Source: Aerococcaceae bacterium zg-1292 (lineage in GTDB: Bacteria; Bacillota; Bacilli; Lactobacillales; Aerococcaceae). From it: a stretch of 64,000 nucleotides of DNA. Below the pieces are notes generated by a model. The model searched no databases, was not told the DNA's origin, and saw only the letters and a program-made list of their open reading frames with translations. Shown here piece after piece: positions 17,889 to 25,959 of this stretch. The DNA lies in assembly GCA_016126655.1 (NCBI GenBank), contig CP065955.1:851001-915000 (forward strand), given 5' to 3'. The translations under genes were made by a program, and so were the position numbers. The number at the start of each line of letters is the position of its first letter. The first letter of the stretch is position 1.

Positions 17889-19394
17889 ATGAGTACTTTA
17901 TTTGAAATGAAAAGTATCAACAAAACCTTTGGACCTGTTAAGGTATTGAATGATGTCAATTTAGAAGTAAAAAAAGGCGAGATTCATGCTTTGATGGGAG
18001 AAAATGGTGCAGGAAAATCTACTTTAATGAATATTTTAGGTGGCGTTATTCCGAAAGATTCTGGTGAAATTATTTTTGAAGAACAACTTGTAGAAAATCA
18101 TTCTCCAGAAAATGCAAAAGACTTAGGAATTGGTTTTGTTCATCAAGAATTTAACTTGGCTGAATCTTTAACTGTCGCCGAGAATATATTTATGGGACGT
18201 CTTCCTTATAAAAATGAAAAGTTAGGAATTGTTGATTATCCAAAATTATATAATGATACACAACATTATTTGAATTTATTAGGAGTTCAATTTAAGCCTG
18301 AAGATATCGTTATGAAATTATCGACAGCAAGTAAACAATTGGTCGAAATTGCTAAAGCATTAAGTTTAAATGCGAAAGTGATTATTTTCGATGAACCCAC
18401 AACATCACTGTCAGATAAAGATGTTGAAATATTATTTATCATTATTAGAGCATTGAAAGATAAAGGGATTTCTAGCATTTATATTTCTCATCGAATGGAA
18501 GAAATACATCAACTATGTGATCGCATTACAATTTTACGTGATGGTAATTATATTAGCACGGATGATGTAAAAGATTTAAGTGATAAAGAAATCATTCAAA
18601 AATTAGTAGGTCGTAAGCTTGAAAATCTGTATCCAGATCGAACCACTGAAATTGGTCCTGAAAAACTAAGAGTAATTAATCTATCTGATAAAAAAGGAAA
18701 AGTCACTGATTTGAATTTTCATGTTAGACAAGGCGAGGTTATTGGTTTTGCCGGCCTAGTTGGAAGTGGGCGGACTGAAGCAGTCAGATTATTATTTGGT
18801 GCCGATCCGATTGGTTCGGGTGAAATCCAAATAAATGGAAAATCCGTTACCATTAAAGGTCCCGTTGATGCGATTCAAAATGGTATTTGTTTATTGACTG
18901 AAGATCGTAAACAACAAGGGGTTGCGTTGGGTTTATCTATTAAAGAAAATATAAATATGACTGCTCTTAAGAAGCCAATATTGAATCATAAGGAAATCAC
19001 GTCAAAAGTTAATAAATTAGTTAAAGATTTGAACGTGAAGACAAATAATATTGATAATTTAGTTTCATCACTATCGGGTGGAAATCAACAAAAAGTAGTC
19101 TTAGCCAAATGGTTAAATGTTTCCAATGATGTTTATATTTTTGATGAGCCTACAAAAGGAATTGATATTGGAGCTAAAAGTGAAATTTATTCCATTATTA
19201 ATGACCTTGCTAGTCAAGGTAAATCAATCATTATGGTATCAAGTGAAATTCCTGAATTATTAGGAGTAACTGATCGTATATATGTATTAAATCAAGGAAG
19301 AATAACTGGTGAGTTGAATACATCAGAAGCTACTCAAGAAAGAATCATGGAATTTGCAACATTAGGTGAAGGTGGTATTTATGAAGAGTCTTAA
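17889..19394 (+). CDS. Sugar ABC importer ATPase, XylG/RbsA type
   Basis: Energises uptake of a monosaccharide, here presumably xylose. 501 residues with two fused nucleotide-binding domains. The first has Walker A GENGAGKST, signature LSTASKQLVEIA and Walker B VIIFDEPTTSL. The second has the degenerate Walker A GLVGSGRTE usual in this family, signature LSGGNQQKVVLAKWL and Walker B VYIFDEPTKGID. The start is 10 bp after the xylosidase stop. Its last 14 bp overlap the permease start, implying translational coupling. The substrate is inferred from context. Confidence 0.92.
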   Translation: MSTLFEMKSINKTFGPVKVLNDVNLEVKKGEIHALMGENGAGKSTLMNILGGVIPKDSGEIIFEEQLVENHSPENAKDLGIGFVHQEFNLAESLTVAENIFMGRLPYKNEKLGIVDYPKLYNDTQHYLNLLGVQFKPEDIVMKLSTASKQLVEIAKALSLNAKVIIFDEPTTSLSDKDVEILFIIIRALKDKGISSIYISHRMEEIHQLCDRITILRDGNYISTDDVKDLSDKEIIQKLVGRKLENLYPDRTTEIGPEKLRVINLSDKKGKVTDLNFHVRQGEVIGFAGLVGSGRTEAVRLLFGADPIGSGEIQINGKSVTIKGPVDAIQNGICLLTEDRKQQGVALGLSIKENINMTALKKPILNHKEITSKVNKLVKDLNVKTNNIDNLVSSLSGGNQQKVVLAKWLNVSNDVYIFDEPTKGIDIGAKSEIYSIINDLASQGKSIIMVSSEIPELLGVTDRIYVLNQGRITGELNTSEATQERIMEFATLGEGGIYEES

Positions 19395-20337
19395 TTTACA
19401 AAAATTATTTTTAAAATATTCAGTATATATTGTATTGGTGATATTATTTATTTTCTTTACATTTGCTAGTTCGATGTTTTTATCACCAGGAAATATTTCA
19501 AACTTCTTTAGACAAATACCACCAGTCGGTATTATGACAGTAGCCTACTGTATGGTATTAGTCACAGGATATGTTGATTTATCAATTGCTTCCATTGCAG
19601 CATTTTGCGGGACAGCAGCTGTTTATATGTCAACATTAGGATGGCATCCAATTTTAGTATTGCCAGCAGCAATCCTTATCGGTATTGTTTTTGGAACTAT
19701 CAATGGTATTTTGATTAAATTATTAAACTTGCCAGCATTTATCCTTACATTAGGTACAAACTATATCATTCGCGGTAGTATTATGTTTGTTACAAATGGT
19801 ATTTATGTAACAGGTACACCTGATTGGTTTGGTAAATTAGCGGGCACGAAAGTTCTAGGAAACATAATTTATAGTAATACAATTATTTTTGCTTTAATTG
19901 TAATCTTGTTTGTCTACATTATGAAAAATACACGATTTGGTAGATACTGTTATGCTATTGGATCTAACAGTGAAGTAGCTCACCTATCGGGTATTAAAAC
20001 TGATAAACACGTTATTAAAATGTTTGCGATTGAAGGTGCTTTAGCAGCGATTGCAGGTATTTTATTAATGAGTAACCTTAATGTTGGTGGACCTAATGAG
20101 GGTCAAGGCTTAGACTTACTAGCTATGGCTGCATCAATTATGGGTGGTACTCAATTTAGCGGAGGTGTCGGAACGATTGGAGGTGCAGTAGTAGGTATTG
20201 TAACGCTTCAGCTATTCAATAACGGTTTAGCAATTCTTGGTGTAAATGCATTTATGCAAAATGTGGTTACCGGTGTTGTTATTGTCTTTTCAATTATTAT
20301 TGATTACTTAAGAAGAAAAGCAGAATTAAATAGTTAG
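19381..20337 (+). CDS. Sugar ABC importer permease, XylH/RbsC type
   Basis: Membrane subunit of the carbohydrate-uptake (CUT2) importer, 318 residues with about 8-10 predicted transmembrane helices. Family landmarks: VTGYVDLSIASIAAFCG near residue 55 and NSEVAHLSGIK, the cytoplasmic loop contacting the ATPase. The ATG at 19381 is preferred over 19366, since an AGGTGG site lies between them. It pairs with the upstream double ATPase and the binding protein encoded about 210 bp downstream beyond repeat elements. Confidence 0.9.
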   Translation: MKSLNLQKLFLKYSVYIVLVILFIFFTFASSMFLSPGNISNFFRQIPPVGIMTVAYCMVLVTGYVDLSIASIAAFCGTAAVYMSTLGWHPILVLPAAILIGIVFGTINGILIKLLNLPAFILTLGTNYIIRGSIMFVTNGIYVTGTPDWFGKLAGTKVLGNIIYSNTIIFALIVILFVYIMKNTRFGRYCYAIGSNSEVAHLSGIKTDKHVIKMFAIEGALAAIAGILLMSNLNVGGPNEGQGLDLLAMAASIMGGTQFSGGVGTIGGAVVGIVTLQLFNNGLAILGVNAFMQNVVTGVVIVFSIIIDYLRRKAELNS

Positions 20338-20534
20338 GCATTCAAAAAATATGTCGGATTGTAATAGCCTTCCAAATGTTTGGCGAAGTGGACACGAGAC
20401 AGCTCAAACGAATCAGAAAAATATTGTGAGAGAGCGGGCGGTATGCCTCAAACCACTGGAATAAAAATGGCGGATTGCAACAGCATCCCAAGTGTTTTTT
20501 AAGTGAATATTAAGGTAGCCCAAATGAACCAAAA
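20338..20534 (+). repeat. Half copy plus degraded full copy of the hairpin element, inside the sugar-importer operon
   Basis: 20338-20417 holds a 3' half (GGCGAAGTGGACACGAGACA, then AATCAGAAAA). 20418-20534 is a full copy with partly eroded arms (TGCCT/AGGTA). It abuts the AAGGAGAG site of the binding-protein gene and separates it from its own permease. Confidence 0.75.
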
Positions 20535-20548
20535 AAGGAGAGAAAATT

Positions 20549-21565
20549 ATGTTTAAATTAAAAAAATTAGTTACAGGCATAATGACTGGTGCATTGCTTT
20601 TAGGTGCTAGTGTAACAACAGCAGTAGAAGTATTTGCAGCTGAAAGTAAAACATTATACTTTATTCCGGTAGTTGATATCGGTGCATATTGGAATCCAAT
20701 GCGAAAAGGAGCCGAAGATACTGCTAAACGTTTAGGATATGAATTAGTCGTTAAAACTTCACCACCTGCAGAAGCGCAAAAAAATGAAAAACACATCGGA
20801 TTTATTAATGAAGCAGTAAGTAATAAGGCAGCAGGTATTGCGATTGCACCGATTGAAGCGAATATGTTTAAAAATCCTATTAAAGATGCAATGGATGCAA
20901 AAATTCCTGTTGTGACATTTGATGGTGATTTAGAGAATAAGGAAGATCGTACAAGTTATGTAGGTACGAATAACGTTGAAGCTGGGCATGAATTAGGTGT
21001 TCGTGCAGCGACTGCCTTGAAAGAAAAAGGAATTACTTCAGGTTCATTAGCAATCGTTACTGTGGATCGTGCAATGCCTACCATGATAGACCGCGAAAAA
21101 GGATTACGAGCAGGTTTCGAAGAAGTGATGGGCGAAGATGCTAAAAACTTCAAATTCTTAGAAACAATCCAAGATAATGATCAAGCGGCTGTGTCTAAAC
21201 AACAATTAGAAGGTCAAATTACTGCTAATCAAGACTTAAAATTAGTCTTCTCCTTAGGTTCTGAAGGTCCAGACGTAGGTGTAATGGAAGCTTTATCTGC
21301 ACAAAATAAAGCAGGTGAAATTATGCACTTTGGATTTGACTATACACCAACGTGGGAAAAAGGTATTGAAGATGGTCGTATTACAGGTATCGTAGACCAA
21401 GATGCATATACAATTGGTGTAAAAGTAATTGAAAACTTAGTTAAAGCAATCGAAGGTGAAGAAATCGAATCTACTATTCCAATTCCGGTTAAATTTGTTC
21501 CAGCAGAGGAAATTGTTGAATATGGAAAAGCAAAATCAGAATTAAGTACTACTACAACTGAATAG
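20549..21565 (+). CDS. Sugar ABC importer binding protein, XylF/RbsB type
   Basis: Extracytoplasmic receptor of the CUT2 importer, 338 residues of periplasmic-binding-protein type 1 fold. Visible motifs: YFIPVVDIGAYWNPMRKGAE, IGFINEAVSNKAAGIAIAPIE, FDGDLENKEDRTSYVGTNN and GIVDQDAYTIGVK. The N-terminus is a standard signal peptide ending VFA-AES with no cysteine at all, so the usual lipid anchor of Gram-positive binding proteins is absent. The last gene of the importer, it is expressed behind two hairpin-element copies and ends with a terminator. Xylose or xyloside as ligand is inferred from neighbours. Confidence 0.9.
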   Translation: MFKLKKLVTGIMTGALLLGASVTTAVEVFAAESKTLYFIPVVDIGAYWNPMRKGAEDTAKRLGYELVVKTSPPAEAQKNEKHIGFINEAVSNKAAGIAIAPIEANMFKNPIKDAMDAKIPVVTFDGDLENKEDRTSYVGTNNVEAGHELGVRAATALKEKGITSGSLAIVTVDRAMPTMIDREKGLRAGFEEVMGEDAKNFKFLETIQDNDQAAVSKQQLEGQITANQDLKLVFSLGSEGPDVGVMEALSAQNKAGEIMHFGFDYTPTWEKGIEDGRITGIVDQDAYTIGVKVIENLVKAIEGEEIESTIPIPVKFVPAEEIVEYGKAKSELSTTTTE

Positions 21566-21574
21566 TATTACTAC

Positions 21575-21606
21575 AGGCTGCGATGAAAGTTGCAGCCTAA
21601 TTTTTT
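21575..21606 (+). terminator. Terminator ending the xylose cluster
   Basis: AGGCTGC pairs with GCAGCCT, followed by AATTTTTT. Confidence 0.8.
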
Positions 21607-21760
21607 ATATTGAATAGATATAGAATTTGTTTATCTTTTGCAAATATATAACAATCCATCAGGTTCTCTAATTTATAATTTTAGTAGGTAGCCACTAGAA
21701 TATTATTATATTCAGTGTTATATTGTAAATACAAATTATTTTTATCAAGAAGGAAACATT

Positions 21761-22054
21761 ATGTCTAATTCACAATCAGTGAATTTTAGAGCAGATGCTG
21801 TAATGTATCTATAAACGAAGAAAATATTGGCTGATGAAAATCTTCCTTTGTTAGATGTTTTTAATGCTGCGCTTCGAATAATCGCAACTGGTGCGGTTAA
21901 TCAAATGGAATTTGTGTTTAGTGATTTGCCTGAACTACAGCATAAAGTAGCATTTGAAGATTTAAAGAAGGAAATCTTATTGGAGCATAATGACATTCAA
22001 CAAGGGAAGTTAACCACTTTAGAGGATGAAAGAATGGAATTTGGTCTTTACTAA
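21761..22054 (+). pseudogene. RelB/DinJ-type antitoxin with an in-frame stop
   Basis: Begins ATG with GAAGGAAAC upstream: MSNSQSVNFRADAVMYL, then TAA at 21812-21814, then TKKILADENLPLLDVFNAALRIIATGAV in the same frame. This matches the ribbon-helix-helix start and helix of RelB/DinJ antitoxins, with one nonsense codon. A TTG at 21827 could restart translation but has no ribosome site. The C-terminal toxin-binding part is open to the stop at 22054. Together with the damaged toxin it marks a dead TA locus. Confidence 0.7.
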
Positions 22055-22381
22055 TCATATGGATACCAGATTTATCTATCAAATATGGCTAAGACGGACT
22101 TGCAAAAGATACATAGCTATATTGTCAACAATTATTTTAGTCTACAATCAGCCGACAATATACTGGATTTAATCTTATCAGCCCTAGTTACTCTAGAAAC
22201 ATATCCTGAAGGGTGTCCGTTGATTTCGAGTCGTAATTATGGTGAATTAACAGATGATGGGAAATATTATCGTTATATGCCAATTGATAATTATATAACC
22301 TTTTATTATATTGAGTATCATGATGTTTATCTAGCGAGAATTATGAATTCGATGCAAATTTGGGTTAATTTACTTAATAAC
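22055..22381 (+). pseudogene. RelE/ParE-family toxin lacking start and stop
   Basis: Directly after the antitoxin stop the same frame reads SYGYQIYLSNMAKTDLQKIHSYI, a good RelE/ParE N-terminus, but there is no start codon there; the nearest ATG (22065) is in another frame. The core continues through TYPEGCPLISSRNYGELTDDG and YRYMPIDNYITFYYIEY to LARIMNSMQIWVNLLNN, where family members end. No stop follows: the frame runs through a terminator into xylR antisense to 22630. A later internal ATG (22085) would delete the first strand. Probably inactive. Confidence 0.65.
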
Positions 22382-22398
22382 CCCCACAACCCAACCAT

Positions 22399-22427
22399 CC
22401 CCCGCATGTCAACGCAACATGCGGGGG
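22399..22427. terminator. Terminator between the toxin remnant and xylR
   Basis: CCCCCGCATG pairs with CATGCGGGGG. It lies 4 bp beyond the xylR stop; the T-rich side faces plus-strand transcription. Confidence 0.75.
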
Positions 22428-22431
22428 TATT

Positions 22432-23601
22432 TCATTGCTCATGTCTTATTTTAAACACAGGTACATTAAAGAATGTACGTAGTATAACTGCAATCCCACC
22501 AAATAAGGATGAACGACCTTTAAAGTTAGAAGTTTTTATTTTAACCCCTTCTGTAAAACGACTTTGTAATTGCTCACGAATAATATCAACTAATTCTGGA
22601 ATTTTTTCATATATCGAACTATCAATATAGACAACTTCAGGGTCGTTCAGTAAAATTATGTCGTTAATCGCAATACTTAAATATTTTGCTCGTTCATCGA
22701 GTATACGTAAAACGACTTCACGTTGTTCTCCTTGCAATAAGTCCACTAATGTATCAGAATTTATCTCTGCCACCGGTAAACTCAATTCTTTAGCAATACT
22801 ATCATATATTGCCCGTTGTGATGCATAGCGTTCTAAACAGCCATGATTGCCACATGGGCATGAATCTCCGTTCGGGAAGAGGATAGAGTGTCCAATTTCA
22901 CCAGCACTACCTGATTTACCTTGACGCAACTCGCCATTTTCAATAATACCAAGTCCGATTCCGCCGTGAATGGATAAACATAATAAATCATCCGCGCGTG
23001 AGATAAACGTATATTGACCAAGTGCAGCGAGATTGGCTTCATTTTCTAAGTAGAAAGGAAAATCAAATTTTTCCGATAAATAATGTTCAATATCAACACC
23101 TTGAATCGTATAGATTGGCGAGTAGATAATTTGATTATTTTGTACAATACCATGAATGGAGATCGCACAACCGATGACCCCTTTTTCAGTCTCAGGTAAT
23201 GCTTTCATTGTATCGATGATGGCTGTTTCTAGAATATCTAAAACCGTCTCTTTCGTAATCGTTAAATTGCGTATTTTATTTTCTTTAATCAAACTGCCAT
23301 CCAAATAGGCTGCTACCACATCTAAATAATCGTGACCTAAGTCAATGGCAATCGCAATCCCGACCTTCGTGTTATATTCTAAAAGAATCGGTTTGCGGCC
23401 ACCGAGTGAACTGGCGTCCCCAATACCAGTTTCGTAGACGAGACCATCATCCATTAATGTTTTGACAATCGATGAAATTGAAGCTTTATTCAGTTTTGTC
23501 AACTCGGAGACACTTGCTCTGGAGATAGGACTATTCTCGATAATTGTTTTTAAAACAAGGGACTCATTATTGTTTCGAATGCTAAATACAGAAGTAATCA
23601 T
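22432..23601 (-). CDS. xylR: XylR, ROK-family xylose repressor
   Basis: DNA-binding repressor released by xylose, 389 residues. N-terminal winged HTH (ISRASVSELTKLNKASISSIV) and a ROK sugar-binding/kinase-like domain with AIDLGHDYLDVVAAYLDG and the zinc-binding CPCGNHGCLERYAS. The ATG at 23601 is chosen because GAAAGGGTGA lies 6 nt before it; an upstream ATG at 23643 has no ribosome site. XylR-type operators occur both in its own upstream region and at xylA, so it likely represses the cluster and itself. It is separated from the xylose genes by the broken TA pair. Confidence 0.92.
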   Translation of the reverse strand: MITSVFSIRNNNESLVLKTIIENSPISRASVSELTKLNKASISSIVKTLMDDGLVYETGIGDASSLGGRKPILLEYNTKVGIAIAIDLGHDYLDVVAAYLDGSLIKENKIRNLTITKETVLDILETAIIDTMKALPETEKGVIGCAISIHGIVQNNQIIYSPIYTIQGVDIEHYLSEKFDFPFYLENEANLAALGQYTFISRADDLLCLSIHGGIGLGIIENGELRQGKSGSAGEIGHSILFPNGDSCPCGNHGCLERYASQRAIYDSIAKELSLPVAEINSDTLVDLLQGEQREVVLRILDERAKYLSIAINDIILLNDPEVVYIDSSIYEKIPELVDIIREQLQSRFTEGVKIKTSNFKGRSSLFGGIAVILRTFFNVPVFKIRHEQ

Positions 23602-23658
23602 AGATTTCACCCTTTCAATATATATTTGATTATATGATACCACAAATTGTCTGAAGTA

Positions 23659-23681
23659 TAGTTTGTTTGCAACGCTAACTA
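23659..23681 (-). promoter_or_regulatory. XylR-type operator upstream of xylR
   Basis: TAGTT and AACTA arms enclose 13 bp; the site resembles the xylA operator (TAGTTTGTTTGCAACGCTAA). It lies about 60 bp upstream of the xylR ATG and suggests autoregulation. Confidence 0.55.
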
Positions 23682-23684
23682 ACT

Positions 23685-24014
23685 ATGTATAGTGTATCAC
23701 GTTTTGATGAAATATTAAAGAAAATTCCAGTTAAAAAGACGAAAAAATGGTGCTTCAACTGCGTAGATATGTGCGATAAGTTTGCCAAAAGAAAATTCAT
23801 GACACCTTTTTGGTTATTGTGTTTGATTGTCAAATCTAACTGGGCTATAAAATTTGCATATACTACGCACAATGCTTAAGATGAATAAAGAACGAATGGG
23901 TATCTCCTACGAGCATCATATGATGAATCAGTGGGTGTAAAGACAAGCGTAGTGTCAAAGTCCGCCGAGATGAATATATAATATGTATCGAGATAGTCCA
24001 AGTGAGTCAGAAAA
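23685..24014. other. Intergenic stretch with no confident gene
   Basis: Short open frames of about 64 residues occur on both strands at 23675-23879, but neither has a ribosome site or a family I recognise. 23930-24010 ends in a decayed hairpin-element 3' half (GATAGTCCAAGTGAGTCAGA). Confidence 0.4.
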
Positions 24015-24251
24015 AACATAGTGTGACAATGTGCGAATTGAAATGGACCACTGGAGCAAAAAGCTGCCGTGCGAGTATCGCACAGAAGCAATTTGCGAAG
24101 TGGAGACATTTCAGCACATTGGAACCAGAATAAAACATAGTGTGACAATGTGCGAATTGAAATGGACCACTGGAGCAAAAAGCTGCCGTGCGAGTATCGC
24201 ACAGAAGCATTATGCGAAGTGGAGACATTTCAGCACATTGGAACCAGAATA
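24015..24251 (+). repeat. Two tandem covarying hairpin elements upstream of the alkD-like gene
   Basis: Near-identical copies at 24015-24133 and 24134-24251. Inner arms TTGAAATG/CATTTCAG and outer arms CAATGTG/CACATTG differ completely in sequence from the common GGG/CCC type but pair in the same positions, with a CGAA bulge. The tail merges into AGGAGG of the next gene. Confidence 0.9.
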
Positions 24252-24264
24252 GGAGGAAATGTTA

Positions 24265-24933
24265 ATGGACATTGCTCAACAAAAATATCAATCAATTGAA
24301 CAAGAATTACAGTCAGTAGCGAATAAACAAAAAGCTATTGCCATGGCAAACTATATGCGCAATCAATTTGAGTTTTTAGGTGTACAAACACCGACTCGAA
24401 AGCAAATAATGCGTGATTTTTACAAAATCGAGCGCAAACAGGGGATTGATTGGACGTTTATTGATGCTTGTTATCAGTCGCCATATCGCGAAATGCATTA
24501 TGTAGCTTTAGATTATTTAAAAGCATTGGAAAAATTTTTGCGCTATGAAGACATTCCCCATTTGCGTTTGCTTGCTGAACAAAATACCTGGTGGGATACG
24601 ATTGACCAGTTAGACCTATTAATAGGTAATATTGGATTGAACGATGAACGGGTCAATGATTTAATGCTTGAGTGGTCACAGGATTCAAATTTTTGGATTC
24701 GTCGGATCGCAATTGACCACCAACTGACGAGAAAAGAGCAGACGAATACAGAATTATTAGAACAAATAATTATCAATAATTTTGGCAGCAAGGAGTTTTT
24801 TATTAATAAGGCAATTGGATGGAGTTTGCGTGATTATTCCAAGACAAATCCCAACTGGGTACGCCAGTTTATTGAGCAATATCATGAACAATTATCCACG
24901 CTCAGTATTCGTGAAGCGAGTAAGTATCTATAA
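24265..24933 (+). CDS. DNA alkylation repair enzyme, AlkD-like
   Basis: HEAT-repeat DNA glycosylase family that excises bulky or cationic alkylated bases, 222 residues, typical length. Signatures include FLGVQTPTRKQIMRDF, SPYREMHYVALDYL, TWWDTIDQL (with the Asp and Trp used in AlkD catalysis), FWIRRIAIDHQL and FFINKAIGWSLRDYSKTNP. The second ATG (24265) is preferred: AGGAGG is only 2 nt before the first (24259) but 8 nt before this one. It stands alone behind two hairpin elements. Confidence 0.9.
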   Translation: MDIAQQKYQSIEQELQSVANKQKAIAMANYMRNQFEFLGVQTPTRKQIMRDFYKIERKQGIDWTFIDACYQSPYREMHYVALDYLKALEKFLRYEDIPHLRLLAEQNTWWDTIDQLDLLIGNIGLNDERVNDLMLEWSQDSNFWIRRIAIDHQLTRKEQTNTELLEQIIINNFGSKEFFINKAIGWSLRDYSKTNPNWVRQFIEQYHEQLSTLSIREASKYL

Positions 24934-25126
24934 GTAAGCGATTCGATGATTGGTTGAGTGAAAGCATTTAGCATTGAATCGTTGGGTGTTGTGGCAGGTT
25001 AAAAATAATGAAAAATTATAGCTGATTCGCCGCAGTATCTAAAGCACATCAAAAAAATTTATTTGAAACTATTTTCATAAATCGTTAAAATATAATTACA
25101 GTCGCCAGTATTTGGCAGTGTGAAAA

Positions 25127-25166
25127 AACATAGTGCGACACGAGTGATTCGGTGCGAATCACTGGA
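25127..25166 (+). repeat. Minimal form of the hairpin element upstream of sufC
   Basis: Keeps the 5' block AACATAGTGCGA and ends in CACTGGA, but the interior is replaced by a perfect 9-bp hairpin, AGTGATTCG/CGAATCACT. The conserved CTGGA runs straight into AAGGAG, so the element appears to donate part of the sufC ribosome site. Confidence 0.65.
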
Positions 25167-25177
25167 AGGAGATAACG

Positions 25178-25948
25178 ATGTCAATATTAGAAATCAAAGA
25201 TTTACATGTAAGTATTGAAGACAAAGAAATTTTAAAAGGAGTGAATCTAACCATTAAAACGGGCGAGATTCACGCAGTGATGGGGCCTAATGGTACCGGA
25301 AAATCAACCTTGGCGGCAGCGATTATGGGTAACCCTGCTTATGAAGTAACGCAAGGAGAAATTTTATTAGATGGCGAGAATGTGTTAGAGATGGAAGTGG
25401 ATGAACGTGCACGTGCGGGTTTGTTTTTAGCAGTACAATATCCAAGTGAAATTCCAGGTGTCACCAATGCAGAATTTATGCGAGCAGCGATAAATGCACG
25501 CCGTGAAGAAGGCGATAAAATGGATGTGCGTACTTTTATTAAAAAATTAGATGAGAAAATGGCGCTATTGGATATGCCGGAATCAATGGCAGGTCGTTAT
25601 TTGAACGAGGGCTTTTCTGGTGGTGAGAAAAAACGTAATGAAATATTACAATGCTTAATGATTGAACCGAATTTTGCGATATTAGACGAGATTGATTCAG
25701 GATTAGATATTGATGCGTTAAAAGTAGTCTCAAAAGGAGTCAATGCGATGCGTGGCGAAGGGTTTGGCTCTTTGATTATTACGCATTATCAGCGGTTACT
25801 AAATTATATTACCCCAGATGTAGTTCATATTATGATGGATGGTCGTGTGGTGAAAACGGGTGGTGCTGAACTTGCTTTACGCTTAGAGGCGGAAGGCTAT
25901 AAAGGAATTAGTGAAGAACTTGGTTTAACCTTTGACGAGAAAGCGTAG
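25178..25948 (+). CDS. sufC: Fe-S assembly ATPase SufC
   Basis: ABC-type ATPase of the SUF iron-sulfur scaffold complex SufBCD, 256 residues. Walker [10 protein letters not shown], signature [11 protein letters not shown] and Walker [13 protein letters not shown] are intact; the ISG-like EKKRNE segment is SufC-specific. GGAAGGAG precedes the ATG. First gene of sufCDSUB, the standard Firmicute order, with no A-type carrier or regulator in the cluster. Confidence 0.97.
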   Translation: MSILEIKDLHVSIEDKEILKGVNLTIKTGEIHAVMGPNGTGKSTLAAAIMGNPAYEVTQGEILLDGENVLEMEVDERARAGLFLAVQYPSEIPGVTNAEFMRAAINARREEGDKMDVRTFIKKLDEKMALLDMPESMAGRYLNEGFSGGEKKRNEILQCLMIEPNFAILDEIDSGLDIDALKVVSKGVNAMRGEGFGSLIITHYQRLLNYITPDVVHIMMDGRVVKTGGAELALRLEAEGYKGISEELGLTFDEKA

Positions 25949-25959
25949 GTGAAATGATG

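Noticed and set aside
22382-22630. Extension of the RelE-like frame to 22630
   Set aside because: It crosses a strong terminator hairpin and runs antisense through the end of xylR; the homology stops near 22381.
23685-23879. 64-codon plus-strand open frame (and an overlapping minus-strand one)
   Set aside because: No ribosome site and no recognisable domain; a transposase-like N-terminus was considered, but the resemblance is too weak.
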